A DNA stretch of 34,077 nucleotides. Origin: a virus. The stretch covers positions 1 through 34,077 of the IMG/VR virus record IMGVR_UViG_3300009593_000061, one strand, 5' to 3'. The position numbers and the translations under genes are program-made. The notes below the pieces were generated by a model. That model saw only the letters and a program-made list of their open reading frames with translations. It was not told where the DNA came from and did no database searches. Positions 16,355 through 22,694 of this stretch are shown here, one piece after another. The stretch's first letter is position 1, and the number at the start of each line of letters is the position of its first letter.

Positions 16355-16558
16355 TTACTTTCTCCTTATCTTCCTTTGGTCAGTCATTTGACGCATAACT
16401 TGCGCCTGTTCTCTACTTGTATTGTTAGGGGTCCAAGCAAACCATCGGTCGGTACAGGCATTACATCTGCACTCCCCAACGGCATACATAGCGATGGTCC
16501 CATGTTTGGTAAAATCTTCTTTCTCCCATCTAATTGTGAAACTGTCTTGATAACTCAT
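16355..16558 (-). CDS. Small zinc protein with HGT...CRC..C motif
   Basis: 67 residues from ATG 16558 (GGGGGTGAAAG before it); the start lies 29 bp inside the methyltransferase 3' end. The centre reads HGTIAMYAVGECRCNACTDR, the HGT-x-xx-Y-xx-GCRCxxC pattern common in small actinophage proteins, followed by WFAWTPNNTSREQAQVMRQM. One His and three Cys could hold a zinc ion. Function unknown; likely DNA or protein binding. Confidence 0.65.
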   Translation of the reverse strand: MSYQDSFTIRWEKEDFTKHGTIAMYAVGECRCNACTDRWFAWTPNNTSREQAQVMRQMTDQRKIRRK

Positions 16559-17633
16559 CTTTCACCCCCTTAGCCCATGAGTGCGGGCAGTATCGTAAGG
16601 AATGGCAATTGCAGAACTGGTGGGGCTCGAGTAGATGCAACCCAAGTAGGACTTGTTGAGGAACAACTCCATTGCCGAGAACTCGTAAAGCTGGAGTGCG
16701 TTTCTCGTGGACCTCTGTGACCCACCCGAACGGCAATCCCATCATCCATTCGACAAAGTACTCAGAAAGCTTTCCATTAAGTACAGGGGAAGGTGCTACT
16801 CGTCCGCTAGCGGCTTCCCATCTTCGAATAGCTCCGAGATAATCACCCCAGGCAAGATCCTTCTCTTCGCTTGCCGCTCGTAGTCCATGTTCCCTGTGTC
16901 TTTGTGATCTCTCGAAGTCGGGGTTGGGAGTAGACGCATCTCGATGCTCAGACTCTTCCCGTGACCGTTCCCGTTCCGTCCCTTCGCTTTCTGTTCTGCT
17001 ATCCAGTTTTCCCACCATTCGACTGTCTTGTCGTCCCCCATGTCGTTTACGACTGGAGTTGGCAGCAAGTGTGGGATGTCCCATAAGTTTTTCCCGAAGG
17101 CGTTCGCTGTCACATCTGGGGTCGCCCCATGCTTTGCTGCTTGAGCTGTCGGTGTCGGCAGGGTAGGCAACGCAGATCCATCGCGCACGTCGATGAGGTG
17201 CGTATGCGTCTGATGCTCGAACAAGTCCCCACCTACAGTCGTACCCCATTGCGGTAAGCGTTGCAATACAGCTGGGTCCTCCTTTAGTAAGGATTCCTTG
17301 AACGTTTTCCAACACAATTCGGTCTGGTCGAAGGATGCTGCAGGCATCTCCGATCCACTGAAAGATTGCTCTTTCGTCATCATTTCCTTTCCGTAGTCCA
17401 GCTGTGCTGAAGGGCTGGCAGGGAAATCCTGCAGCCACAATGTTGACTGGTTCTAGATCGTGAGGGTTTAGCTTGGTTAGATCCCCTACAGGCTTGGCCT
17501 TAGGGAACCTGGTCGCCATTACTTCTTGCGATGCTTTGTCTGTGTCGCTCCACCAAACTGTTTCAGCGTTGTAGAACAACTCGACTGCTAGGTCTAAGCC
17601 CCCATATCCTGAACAAAAACTCCCTAATTTCAT
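16530..17633 (-). CDS. DNA (cytosine-5-)-methyltransferase
   Basis: 367 residues. Conserved motifs in order: I, FCSGYGGLDLA (SAM binding); IV, GFPCQPFSTAG with catalytic Cys72; VI, VLENVQG (Glu109); VIII, APHRRARWICVAYP; then a target-recognition part at about residues 160-270 rich in Ser, Arg and Glu; the phage-typical YFVEWMMGLPFGWV; and IX-X, RVLGNGVVPQQV. It transfers a methyl group from SAM to cytosine C5 in double-stranded DNA. No restriction enzyme is adjacent, so it probably shields phage DNA from host restriction. An unusual Cys/His-rich tail (FCNCHSLRYCPHSW) follows motif X. Its ATG overlaps the gp88-like stop (ATGA). Confidence 0.93.
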   Translation of the reverse strand: MKLGSFCSGYGGLDLAVELFYNAETVWWSDTDKASQEVMATRFPKAKPVGDLTKLNPHDLEPVNIVAAGFPCQPFSTAGLRKGNDDERAIFQWIGDACSILRPDRIVLENVQGILTKGGPSCIATLTAMGYDCRWGLVRASDAYAPHRRARWICVAYPADTDSSSSKAWGDPRCDSERLREKLMGHPTLAANSSRKRHGGRQDSRMVGKLDSRTESEGTERERSREESEHRDASTPNPDFERSQRHREHGLRAASEEKDLAWGDYLGAIRRWEAASGRVAPSPVLNGKLSEYFVEWMMGLPFGWVTEVHEKRTPALRVLGNGVVPQQVLLGLHLLEPHQFCNCHSLRYCPHSWAKGVKDELSRQFHN

Positions 17634-18412
17634 TTATGTCCTTTCGATGCGAAACGAACGTTGTTGATCCCCTTGATACACATGCCGCACTCGACACAAG
17701 CACCACGGCCCAAACGATCTTCACCCCACACAACCAAAGGAACCTTGCCCGTCAACTCAGGACATTTAGGTCCCTTACGGCGATGCGGGAATGCAGCTGC
17801 TAACCCCTCAGTGTCTTCCCAAGTGTCAGCACAGAAGGCGAGATGCACCCACGGGTGCTTCCGCTCAGTCTTGATTGCTGCTTTCACGTTGTCAGGATCG
17901 ATTGATAGGTATACCGCTAGGTTGTCTGGTCCCTTCAGTCTGTGAACGAACGAGAACGAACGGGTATACATCCAGAACTGAACTTCTGGGTACCGTACTG
18001 CTATCCGTCTGATCGCCGTAGCGAACTGCTCAGTAGGCAGATCGCCGTTCCAGAACCAACGAAACACCCACTCTTCTGGTGGGATATCTCGCTTAACGTA
18101 CTGGCGGATTACTTCCTCAACTAGAGGAGCTAAAAGATCAGTTAAAGCATCAGCATCAGTTAGATGCGGCTCTACTGCCTGCCAGTTCCCTGCCAAGAAA
18201 TTGTCAACTGTTTTCCATGCTTTCTGTAACGCCAATGCATAACAGATTTCTTCGCACCATTCAGTTGACCCATAGCAAGATTTGATAGCGGGCAATCCGA
18301 AACTATTCTTAACTCGAACTGTTCCCTCATTCTCCCCCTTACCCTTCTTGCCGATTAATGGGGACACCTTACGGTCCCCCGTTAATCGTGGTTCGGTTAT
18401 TACTGTGAGCAT
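17630..18412 (-). CDS. Gp88-family phage protein with cysteine motifs
   Basis: 260 residues, ATG at 18412 with AGGGAGAGA before it. It resembles the mycobacteriophage gene product 88 family: conserved SCYGSTEWCEEICYALAL near residue 45, FRWFWNGDLPTEQFATAIRR in the middle, FWMYTRSFSFVHRLKGPDN, VYLSIDPDN, then a C-terminal cluster CVECGMCIKG. The Cys sets at both ends may bind a metal or Fe-S cluster. The biochemical role of this family is not known to me. A copy of the palindrome TCTAGAAnnnTTCTAGA sits 16 bases before the start codon, so it probably starts a regulated unit that continues into the methyltransferase. Confidence 0.75.
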   Translation of the reverse strand: MLTVITEPRLTGDRKVSPLIGKKGKGENEGTVRVKNSFGLPAIKSCYGSTEWCEEICYALALQKAWKTVDNFLAGNWQAVEPHLTDADALTDLLAPLVEEVIRQYVKRDIPPEEWVFRWFWNGDLPTEQFATAIRRIAVRYPEVQFWMYTRSFSFVHRLKGPDNLAVYLSIDPDNVKAAIKTERKHPWVHLAFCADTWEDTEGLAAAFPHRRKGPKCPELTGKVPLVVWGEDRLGRGACVECGMCIKGINNVRFASKGHK

Positions 18413-18428
18413 AACGCTCTCTCCCTTC

Positions 18429-18445
18429 TCTAGAATCGTTCTAGA
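18429..18445. promoter_or_regulatory. Palindrome copy 1 of 5, TCTAGAA-TCG-TTCTAGA
   Basis: Seven-base perfect arms around a 3-base centre, 16 bases upstream of the gp88-like ATG. It includes the TAG stop of the DUF932-like gene (18441-18443). On the minus strand TTGACG and TTTAGT, about 16 bases apart, lie just upstream, so the site falls at the expected transcription start of a possible promoter within the upstream gene's 3' end. Confidence 0.75.
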
Positions 18446-19463
18446 CTAAAGCAACGGCCCTCGTGTCGTCAAGGTCCCTTAACTTACTGTTGAATGCGTT
18501 GGTTATCGGATAATCCAGACTCCGCAACTGATCAACCTGCTTAATCACCTGCTTGTCAGGATCAGAAGACTTGGTCAGCTCATGACTCTCAGCTGATTGG
18601 ACAGCGTTCCACACTGCCCACGCAGTGCCAGGTGCTGGACCATCCTGCTCTTCCTTGTAGTAGTACCGAATTGCGGAACGCTTCTTCTCCCATGCATTCA
18701 TGGCTCGAGTGTTGGGAATCAGATCTCCCTCATCATTGAAACGTTCTTCTGGTTTCGGGACAACGTTAGCTAACATTCTCTCAAACTCAGAATTCGACAC
18801 CTTAATATCCCTCAGAAACGTGGCATGCTTAATGAAGTCTTGCAAGACACCCATTGAGTCAGCCAGAATCGTAGACCGCTCCAACAGGATCTGATCATGC
18901 CGAGTGGTCCGCTTGACCTTAAACATCACATCAGCGATGCGTTCTTGGTTCATGCACCACAACCTATGGAGGTAATGCATCCCTAATGAAGGGAAGCTTG
19001 AATCCAGTGATGCAGCCCACATCAGATTAGGGGCAATGAAATCCCCACCTCCTAAATCAACTTCTTCTCCTATCTGTTGAGTGAAGATGATCTTTCTGCC
19101 CTCATCGAGGCACTTGAATCCAGTGCATGTGCCTGGAAATAAAGCCTCAGCAGTTTCACAGAGCTGCTTATAGTTAGAAGTTGGATGAGAAGGGTGAACC
19201 ACATTTAGGAACACATCTTCGCCATCGACTCCTCCATGCTCTCTGGAGAGAATGTTTCGTTTAGGTTGGCCCTCATACTTCCCCGATTTAATCAATGGAA
19301 TAGTTCCATCAGATAGGGAAAGTGGTTCGGTCTTCACCTTAAACAAAGCACCTGCATCGAGTGCGGCATCAACCACGTTGGTAGAGGTTTCTCGGTCAGC
19401 GGTACCCATTGCGGGGTATTCGCCTCCGTCGAAGGTTCTTACCATTGGTATTCTCCTATTCAA
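18441..19463 (-). CDS. DUF932-like phage/plasmid protein
   Basis: 340 residues, ATG at 19463 with AGGAG upstream. The N-terminal part (LSLSDGTIPLIKSGKYEGQP), NYKQLCETAEALFPGTCTG, KIIFTQQIGEEVDLGGGDFI, and the Arg-rich VKRTTRHDQILLERSTILAD resemble the DUF932 (TIGR03299-type) family found on phages and plasmids, usually about 300-350 residues. Members often lie in early regions, and their activity is unclear. The gene begins 40 bases after palindrome copy 2 and its stop codon lies inside copy 1, so it forms its own cassette between two putative operators. Confidence 0.6.
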   Translation of the reverse strand: MNRRIPMVRTFDGGEYPAMGTADRETSTNVVDAALDAGALFKVKTEPLSLSDGTIPLIKSGKYEGQPKRNILSREHGGVDGEDVFLNVVHPSHPTSNYKQLCETAEALFPGTCTGFKCLDEGRKIIFTQQIGEEVDLGGGDFIAPNLMWAASLDSSFPSLGMHYLHRLWCMNQERIADVMFKVKRTTRHDQILLERSTILADSMGVLQDFIKHATFLRDIKVSNSEFERMLANVVPKPEERFNDEGDLIPNTRAMNAWEKKRSAIRYYYKEEQDGPAPGTAWAVWNAVQSAESHELTKSSDPDKQVIKQVDQLRSLDYPITNAFNSKLRDLDDTRAVALV

Positions 19464-19492
19464 TTGTAATTGGTGTACTCATGCACACCTTC

Positions 19493-19531
19493 GGGGTACT
19501 CGATCTAGAATCGTTCTAGACCGAGTGCCCC
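19493..19531. promoter_or_regulatory. Palindrome copy 2 of 5 inside a longer hairpin
   Basis: The core TCTAGAATCGTTCTAGA is at 19504-19520. Around it GGGGTACTCG (19493-19502) can pair with CGAGTGCCCC (19522-19531) with one mismatch, giving a long near-perfect dyad. It lies right after the stop of the 59-residue gene and 40 bases before the DUF932-like start, so it could be a terminator for the former and an operator for the latter. Confidence 0.75.
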
Positions 19532-19535
19532 TTAG

Positions 19536-19715
19536 CTATGCACGGTCTTCATCAAACCAATCAGCATCGGGTACATCGACCCGTCCGAAAGCCACATCGA
19601 TAATCAGCGCGGCCGCCATCTCTCGGAAAGCAGCGGCAGATTGACTAACAACATCAGCAGCTTCCATGACATCTCTGACTGACCTAATGAATTCCTGCCT
19701 AGAAGGAGGTTCCAT
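19536..19715 (-). CDS. 59-residue helical protein
   Basis: ATG at 19715 with GGGAGGAAAGGT before it and TAG at 19536-19538. The product (MEPPSRQEFIRSVRDVMEAA, then DVVSQSAAAFREMAAALIID, then VAFGRVDVPDADWFDEDRA) is predicted mostly helical with an acidic end. No family is recognised. The strong ribosome site and the fit between the 200-residue gene and the downstream dyad support it as real. Confidence 0.65.
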   Translation of the reverse strand: MEPPSRQEFIRSVRDVMEAADVVSQSAAAFREMAAALIIDVAFGRVDVPDADWFDEDRA

Positions 19716-19755
19716 ACCTTTCCTCCCGTTTCACCCCTTCACAGTTGAAGGAGAT

Positions 19756-20358
19756 CTAGTCGTGGTCTACTAGTCCCTCATCCCAGACCACTCTGGATTC
19801 TTGGCTGTAGAGCCTCTTGTCCTTGAAGACCCAACGCCAGTGAGCGTCATCTTCGCCACGCCACTCCATGTAAGGGAGTTTCTTAGGGTCAGTGGCCTCG
19901 ATGTAAGGAGCTAAAGCATTACGAAAGAACAGATGTTCTGAGCCCATCTTCGATTCATAGTGCTCAATAGATAACGTGCCTTCACCATAGAAACAGGTCT
20001 TAGGCTTAGGTTGTTTTCCATCTTTCGTTTCAGGCCACAACCAATCCTGATAGTGCCATATGCAGCACTCCTTAGTCCCATCATGGAGATGAGTTTCGAA
20101 ACCAATCATCTCAAGAATAGATTCCAGGTCTGGACAGACAGACTTGTCGTGGTAGTTCCACGGCATCCAGCTGAACCATGTGTCCTCATGAGGTTGACCA
20201 GAGCATTTAAGCTCCTCAAACTTACTGTCTCCCCCATGCCTTCCTGCCCATTTCAAACTGTTATCGAAATTGAGCGCTCGAAGAGCCTTATCGGCCTTCG
20301 ATATGTTTTTAGCTCGTATGACAGCGTTGCTGCTTACGAGATTAACGTAATACCCCAT
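19756..20358 (-). CDS. Conserved-type phage protein of unknown function, 200 residues
   Basis: ATG at 20358 with GAAGGGAGAA upstream. It starts MGYYVNLVSSNAVIRA and has LKWAGRHGG, WFSWMPWNY, LESILEMIGFETHL, LFFRNALAPYIEA and near the end YMEWRGEDDAHWRWVFKDKR. This plan (MGYYV start, 'gfe' central part, 'I/MEWRGEDxxxWRWVF' close to the end) is one I recall from other phage hypotheticals, with no known activity. It is Trp- and His-rich. It is transcribed with the early leftward genes. Confidence 0.6.
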   Translation of the reverse strand: MGYYVNLVSSNAVIRAKNISKADKALRALNFDNSLKWAGRHGGDSKFEELKCSGQPHEDTWFSWMPWNYHDKSVCPDLESILEMIGFETHLHDGTKECCIWHYQDWLWPETKDGKQPKPKTCFYGEGTLSIEHYESKMGSEHLFFRNALAPYIEATDPKKLPYMEWRGEDDAHWRWVFKDKRLYSQESRVVWDEGLVDHD

Positions 20359-20406
20359 CTAGTTCTCCCTTCGTGAGGCATTCTTATCCCATCATCCGAT
20401 GGAAAC

Positions 20407-20595
20407 CTATAGGTCTGTGATCTCAATTCTGAGATCACTACCTTCCACTATTGCAGCGACCTTCGTTTCGACCATCGGGTCTGGGTCCTGCACTCCATCA
20501 TCTAAGTACTGCTCGATTGCTGCATCTAGGTTGTCAGCTTCGATTTCGTCAGTGGAGATTGTGGTTTCTGTAGTTACGAAACAATAGTTTGGCAT
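20407..20595 (-). CDS. Small acidic protein, 62 residues
   Basis: ATG at 20595 with GAAGGGGAGAA upstream. The product is acidic, about one quarter Asp or Glu (MPNYCFVTTETTISTDEIEA, then DNLDAAIEQYLDDGVQDPDP), with a short beta, alpha, beta look. Such small acidic early proteins are often inhibitors or DNA mimics, but nothing in it proves this. A TTGACA-type promoter and palindrome copy 3 lie upstream, so it likely starts a transcript. Confidence 0.6.
   Translation of the reverse strand: MPNYCFVTTETTISTDEIEADNLDAAIEQYLDDGVQDPDPMVETKVAAIVEGSDLRIEITDL
20417..20438. repeat. Perfect 9-bp hairpin at the end of the 62-residue gene
   Basis: GTGATCTCA (20417-20425) and TGAGATCAC (20430-20438) with a 4-base loop, within the last codons of the 62-residue gene. 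There is no T-run after it on either strand. It may slow RNA decay or weakly terminate; it may also be a coding coincidence. Confidence 0.45.
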
Positions 20596-20614
20596 TTCTC
20601 CCCTTCGCCATTAA

Positions 20615-20644
20615 AAACTACCTTAGTTTTAGTGGTGTTGTCAA
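20615..20644 (-). promoter_or_regulatory. Putative early promoter with TTGACA
   Basis: On the minus strand a consensus -35 TTGACA (20639-20644) is followed after 18 bases by TAGTTT (20615-20620), a weak -10. The gene start at 20595 lies about 20 bases further. Palindrome copy 3 lies 13 bases upstream of the -35, where an activator or repressor could act. Confidence 0.4.
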
Positions 20645-20657
20645 GGACGCCTTAACG

Positions 20658-20674
20658 TCTAGAATGGTTCTAGA
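20658..20674. promoter_or_regulatory. Palindrome copy 3 of 5, TCTAGAA-TGG-TTCTAGA
   Basis: Perfect 7-base arms, 3-base centre. It contains the TAG stop (20670-20672) of the 92-residue gene and lies 62 bases before the ATG of the 62-residue gene, just upstream of a TTGACA element. Confidence 0.75.
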
Positions 20675-20948
20675 AGTTAGCGTCATTACGGACAGGATAG
20701 AAGGACAGACTGTGCCCTGGCAGCAGCTGGCACTCTCCGAAAAGAACGCCTCCACCATTGCCCTCACCATCACGCGACGGATACAGGATGCCACCATCCT
20801 CAAACTCGATGACCATCACATCCATCCAATCCATAGGGTGCTCCCATCCAGCTCGTTCAGCTTCTTCAGCAGTCATGCCTCGAGTCTCCTTGACCGTGGC
20901 ACCAACAGGCCAAGAGCCCATCATCTCATTTATCTCATTCTCAGTCAT
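20670..20948 (-). CDS. Unknown acidic early protein, 92 residues
   Basis: ATG at 20948 overlapping the stop of the gene before it (ATGA). It contains MTAEEAERAGWEHPMDWMDV, then MVIEFEDGGILYPSRDGEGN, then GGGVLFGECQLLPG. The pattern of strand, Gly-rich turn and strand (VIEFEDGGILYPSRDGEGNG) suggests a small beta barrel. I recall similar short phage proteins but know no function. Its TAG stop falls in palindrome copy 3. Confidence 0.6.
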   Translation of the reverse strand: MTENEINEMMGSWPVGATVKETRGMTAEEAERAGWEHPMDWMDVMVIEFEDGGILYPSRDGEGNGGGVLFGECQLLPGHSLSFYPVRNDANF

Positions 20949-21229
20949 TGTCTTTCCCTTCCATTCAGTAACGCCACAACGATTAGTGCGTTATCCAATA
21001 ACCGATCCATATTCAATCGTCCATCCCGCCATTCACGCCAACAAGGCGAACACATCCGAACAGACTTCGACTCCTCAGGTATCCACTCATACACTCGATC
21101 ACCCGTAGGAGTGTAAAGATCACATATCTGGCAGGCGTTCCAGTCATGCATCTCCTGCTTATAGTTAGGTGACCGTTCATCGGGCACCAACTCGTTACCC
21201 AACGTCCATCTAGTAAACGTTTCAGCCAT
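20945..21229 (-). CDS. Small zinc-ribbon-like protein, 94 residues
   Basis: ATG at 21229 with GGGAGAA five bases upstream (a GTG just before it is an alternative). It carries two Cys pairs, ACQICDLYTP and MCSPCWREW, about 30 residues apart, the layout of a zinc ribbon, and then a helix NMDRLLDNALIVVALLNGRE. Probably binds nucleic acid or a protein. It is coupled to genes on both sides. Confidence 0.6.
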   Translation of the reverse strand: MAETFTRWTLGNELVPDERSPNYKQEMHDWNACQICDLYTPTGDRVYEWIPEESKSVRMCSPCWREWRDGRLNMDRLLDNALIVVALLNGRERQ

Positions 21230-21369
21230 CACTTCTCCCTACCCTTCAGAATCCCCTCCAAAGTCCTAACCTTCGACAGATAGACATCCCGCAACGCCGA
21301 CACCTCAGCATCAGTCATCGCATGCCATCTCATCATGGCCTCGATCTCTTCCTTAACAGTAGCCATCAT
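21229..21369 (-). CDS. Small helical protein, 46 residues
   Basis: A longer open frame exists, but the ribosome site AAAGGAG directly before ATGATG at 21369/21366 points to this start, just inside the end of the membrane-protein gene. The product (MMATVKEEIEAMMRWHAMTD, then AEVSALRDVYLSKVRTLEGI) is a helical, charged, coiled-coil-like protein. No family is recognised. Confidence 0.5.
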   Translation of the reverse strand: MMATVKEEIEAMMRWHAMTDAEVSALRDVYLSKVRTLEGILKGREK

Positions 21370-21535
21370 GGCTCCTTTCATTTTCCAACATCGCATCCCA
21401 ATAGGCTGCACCTCGCAACCTGGAATTTCTTCTCCATCGCATCCAATCGACAAAGAACCCATAGAGCTGAACAAACCCAAACACCAAACAATTCGCAGAA
21501 ATCCAGGCCAAACACAACCAAGTTCCGTCCTTCAT
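21353..21535 (-). CDS. Small membrane protein, 60 residues
   Basis: Start chosen at ATG 21535, eight bases after the strong ribosome site GGAGGAGG. The product has one hydrophobic segment (TWLCLAWISANCLVFGFVQL, continuing YGFFVDW, about residues 5-31) followed by a basic stretch WMRWRRNSRLRG, so the C-terminus probably stays in the cytoplasm. It is the first gene after palindrome copy 4, which lies 22 bases upstream. Small early membrane proteins of phages often affect host envelope or exclude other phages, but no specific role can be given. Confidence 0.55.
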   Translation of the reverse strand: MKDGTWLCLAWISANCLVFGFVQLYGFFVDWMRWRRNSRLRGAAYWDAMLENERSHDGYC

Positions 21536-21557
21536 CCCATTTACCTCCTCCATCACA

Positions 21558-21574
21558 TCTAGAACGATTCTAGA
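21558..21574. promoter_or_regulatory. Palindrome copy 4 of 5, TCTAGAA-CGA-TTCTAGA
   Basis: Perfect 7-base arms around CGA, located between the T-run of the upstream terminator and the ribosome site of the small membrane protein gene. No clear -35/-10 pair is visible in the short space. Confidence 0.75.
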
Positions 21575-21585
21575 AATTCGAACCT

Positions 21586-21616
21586 AAAAAAAAGGAAATT
21601 AGTCATCGAGACTAAT
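21586..21616 (-). terminator. Intrinsic terminator, distal of a tandem pair
   Basis: On the minus strand ATTAGTC, 5-base loop, GACTAAT (21598-21616) followed by TTCC and eight T. It closes the transcript of the 271-residue gene. Confidence 0.75.
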
Positions 21617-21636
21617 CACCAAAAATAAAGGAACGC

Positions 21637-21661
21637 GAAAATGCCACCCTTGCGGGTGGCA
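21637..21661 (-). terminator. Intrinsic terminator, proximal of a tandem pair
   Basis: On the minus strand TGCCACCC, GCAA tetraloop, GGGTGGCA (21642-21661) followed by TTTT. It lies 13 bases after the stop of the 271-residue gene. Confidence 0.8.
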
Positions 21662-21674
21662 CTCTCGTATTCGT

Positions 21675-22490
21675 TTATTCGGTTAATTCGTTGACCATCT
21701 CTCTTTGGTCTACGAAATCTGGCACGTCTGCAATATTGGCTAGCACTGCTTCGGTTACGTTAGCTATAGCTTCGGCCAATTCTGGCGAAACTGTCACCTT
21801 CGGATTGTTAGTTAATCCGCTGTAGATAGTGTAAAGGTTAGCGGCTTCATTAAGAATCGCTATGTTGGATAGTTCTTTAGACTCTTCCGAATCATCACCA
21901 TCACCATCATCACCATCGCCATCGTTATCGTTACCGCTAGGCGGTTTCGGATTCGACAGGCCTAGAGTATCCCTAGCAGCCGTTCTAATAGACGAAGCGT
22001 TAGCGGTTCCATTCTCCCGCCAATCACTAGCAGTATGCCTACTTGTGATTAGGTTCCGAACGGTATCGGCATCCTTCGCCTTCGTGCAAAAGTCGCTCAT
22101 TGTTATTGCTTCTGACAACAGAATCTCAGTTCGAAATTCTTCCATAGAATCAGACGCCATTAAAGCCGCTGCCCTAATTAGGCGCTGGCAATATTGAACG
22201 GTAGAAGCCGCTTTATTGCTATCTTCTGGCATCTCCTCTAGAGCGCCATTAGGTGCACTAGCAAGGACTAGTTGAGCATGAAACGTTCGTTTCTTATCAA
22301 CCTTCGCAAAAGGCGTCTTTGTCTTTCCGAAATCCGAAAAGGCGTTATAGACCCTAGTTGCAAATTCCCACGCTTTAGCGCTAGCAGTTCTTCCTATTTC
22401 TAGGCGTTCACTGTTAAGCGTTACGACTTCGCCAATAGCGACCTCTTCGGCCGTTGGCTCAGTGCTTACAGACTCTACATCTTTCGACAT
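21675..22490 (-). CDS. First early gene: 271-residue protein with Asp-rich linker
   Basis: ATG at 22490 with TAGGGAGAA upstream. The N-terminal domain (about residues 1-175) is helical and polar; then comes a low-complexity acidic linker (about 180-200, GNDNDGDGDDGDGDDSEESK) and a C-terminal helical part (about 200-271, TVSPELAEAIANVTEAVLAN). No known family is recognised. It is the first leftward gene of the genome, has its own promoter-like sequence with a palindrome copy, and is closed by two terminators, so it is probably made early and strongly as a single-gene transcript. A host-takeover or DNA-binding role is conceivable but not shown. Confidence 0.7.
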   Translation of the reverse strand: MSKDVESVSTEPTAEEVAIGEVVTLNSERLEIGRTASAKAWEFATRVYNAFSDFGKTKTPFAKVDKKRTFHAQLVLASAPNGALEEMPEDSNKAASTVQYCQRLIRAAALMASDSMEEFRTEILLSEAITMSDFCTKAKDADTVRNLITSRHTASDWRENGTANASSIRTAARDTLGLSNPKPPSGNDNDGDGDDGDGDDSEESKELSNIAILNEAANLYTIYSGLTNNPKVTVSPELAEAIANVTEAVLANIADVPDFVDQREMVNELTE

Positions 22491-22582
22491 AGTTATTCTC
22501 CCTATTAGTTAGTGAGAACCGAATAACGCCAAAAGCGTTGTTCGTAGTCTTCTAGCGTTATTCAGTTTTCAAGGTACACGGT

Positions 22583-22599
22583 TCTAGAATGATTCTAGA
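22583..22599. promoter_or_regulatory. Palindrome copy 5 of 5, TCTAGAA-TGA-TTCTAGA
   Basis: The arms extend to 8 bases each (TTCTAGAA at both sides, 22582-22600). It lies 92 bases before the ATG of the first early gene and about 30 bases downstream of the start expected from the TTGACA promoter. Confidence 0.78.
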
Positions 22600-22636
22600 A
22601 GCCGTAGCGCTTTCGATGAATTGGCGCATGGGGACT

Positions 22637-22666
22637 AGTTAACCATTATTCGTAAGGACTTGTCAA
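22637..22666 (-). promoter_or_regulatory. Putative main early promoter
   Basis: On the minus strand TTGACA (22661-22666), 18-base spacer, TTAACT (22637-22642). A start near 22630 would give a leader of about 140 bases that includes palindrome copy 5. Confidence 0.5.
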
Positions 22667-22694
22667 GGCCCATTTACGAAACATAGAGAAGATG

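Noticed and set aside
16796-17440. 214-residue open frame on the minus strand
   Set aside because: Second frame inside the methyltransferase gene, whose catalytic motifs are all in the other frame; no ribosome site and no domain.
17448-17456. Additional half copies of the TCTAGA palindrome (also near 22236, 27449 and 33468)
   Set aside because: Only one arm is present and all lie inside coding sequence, so chance occurrence is likely.
20589-21116. 175-residue open frame on the plus strand
   Set aside because: Runs opposite two coupled minus-strand genes with ribosome sites and Cys pairs; its own start has no Shine-Dalgarno and it would run against the operon.
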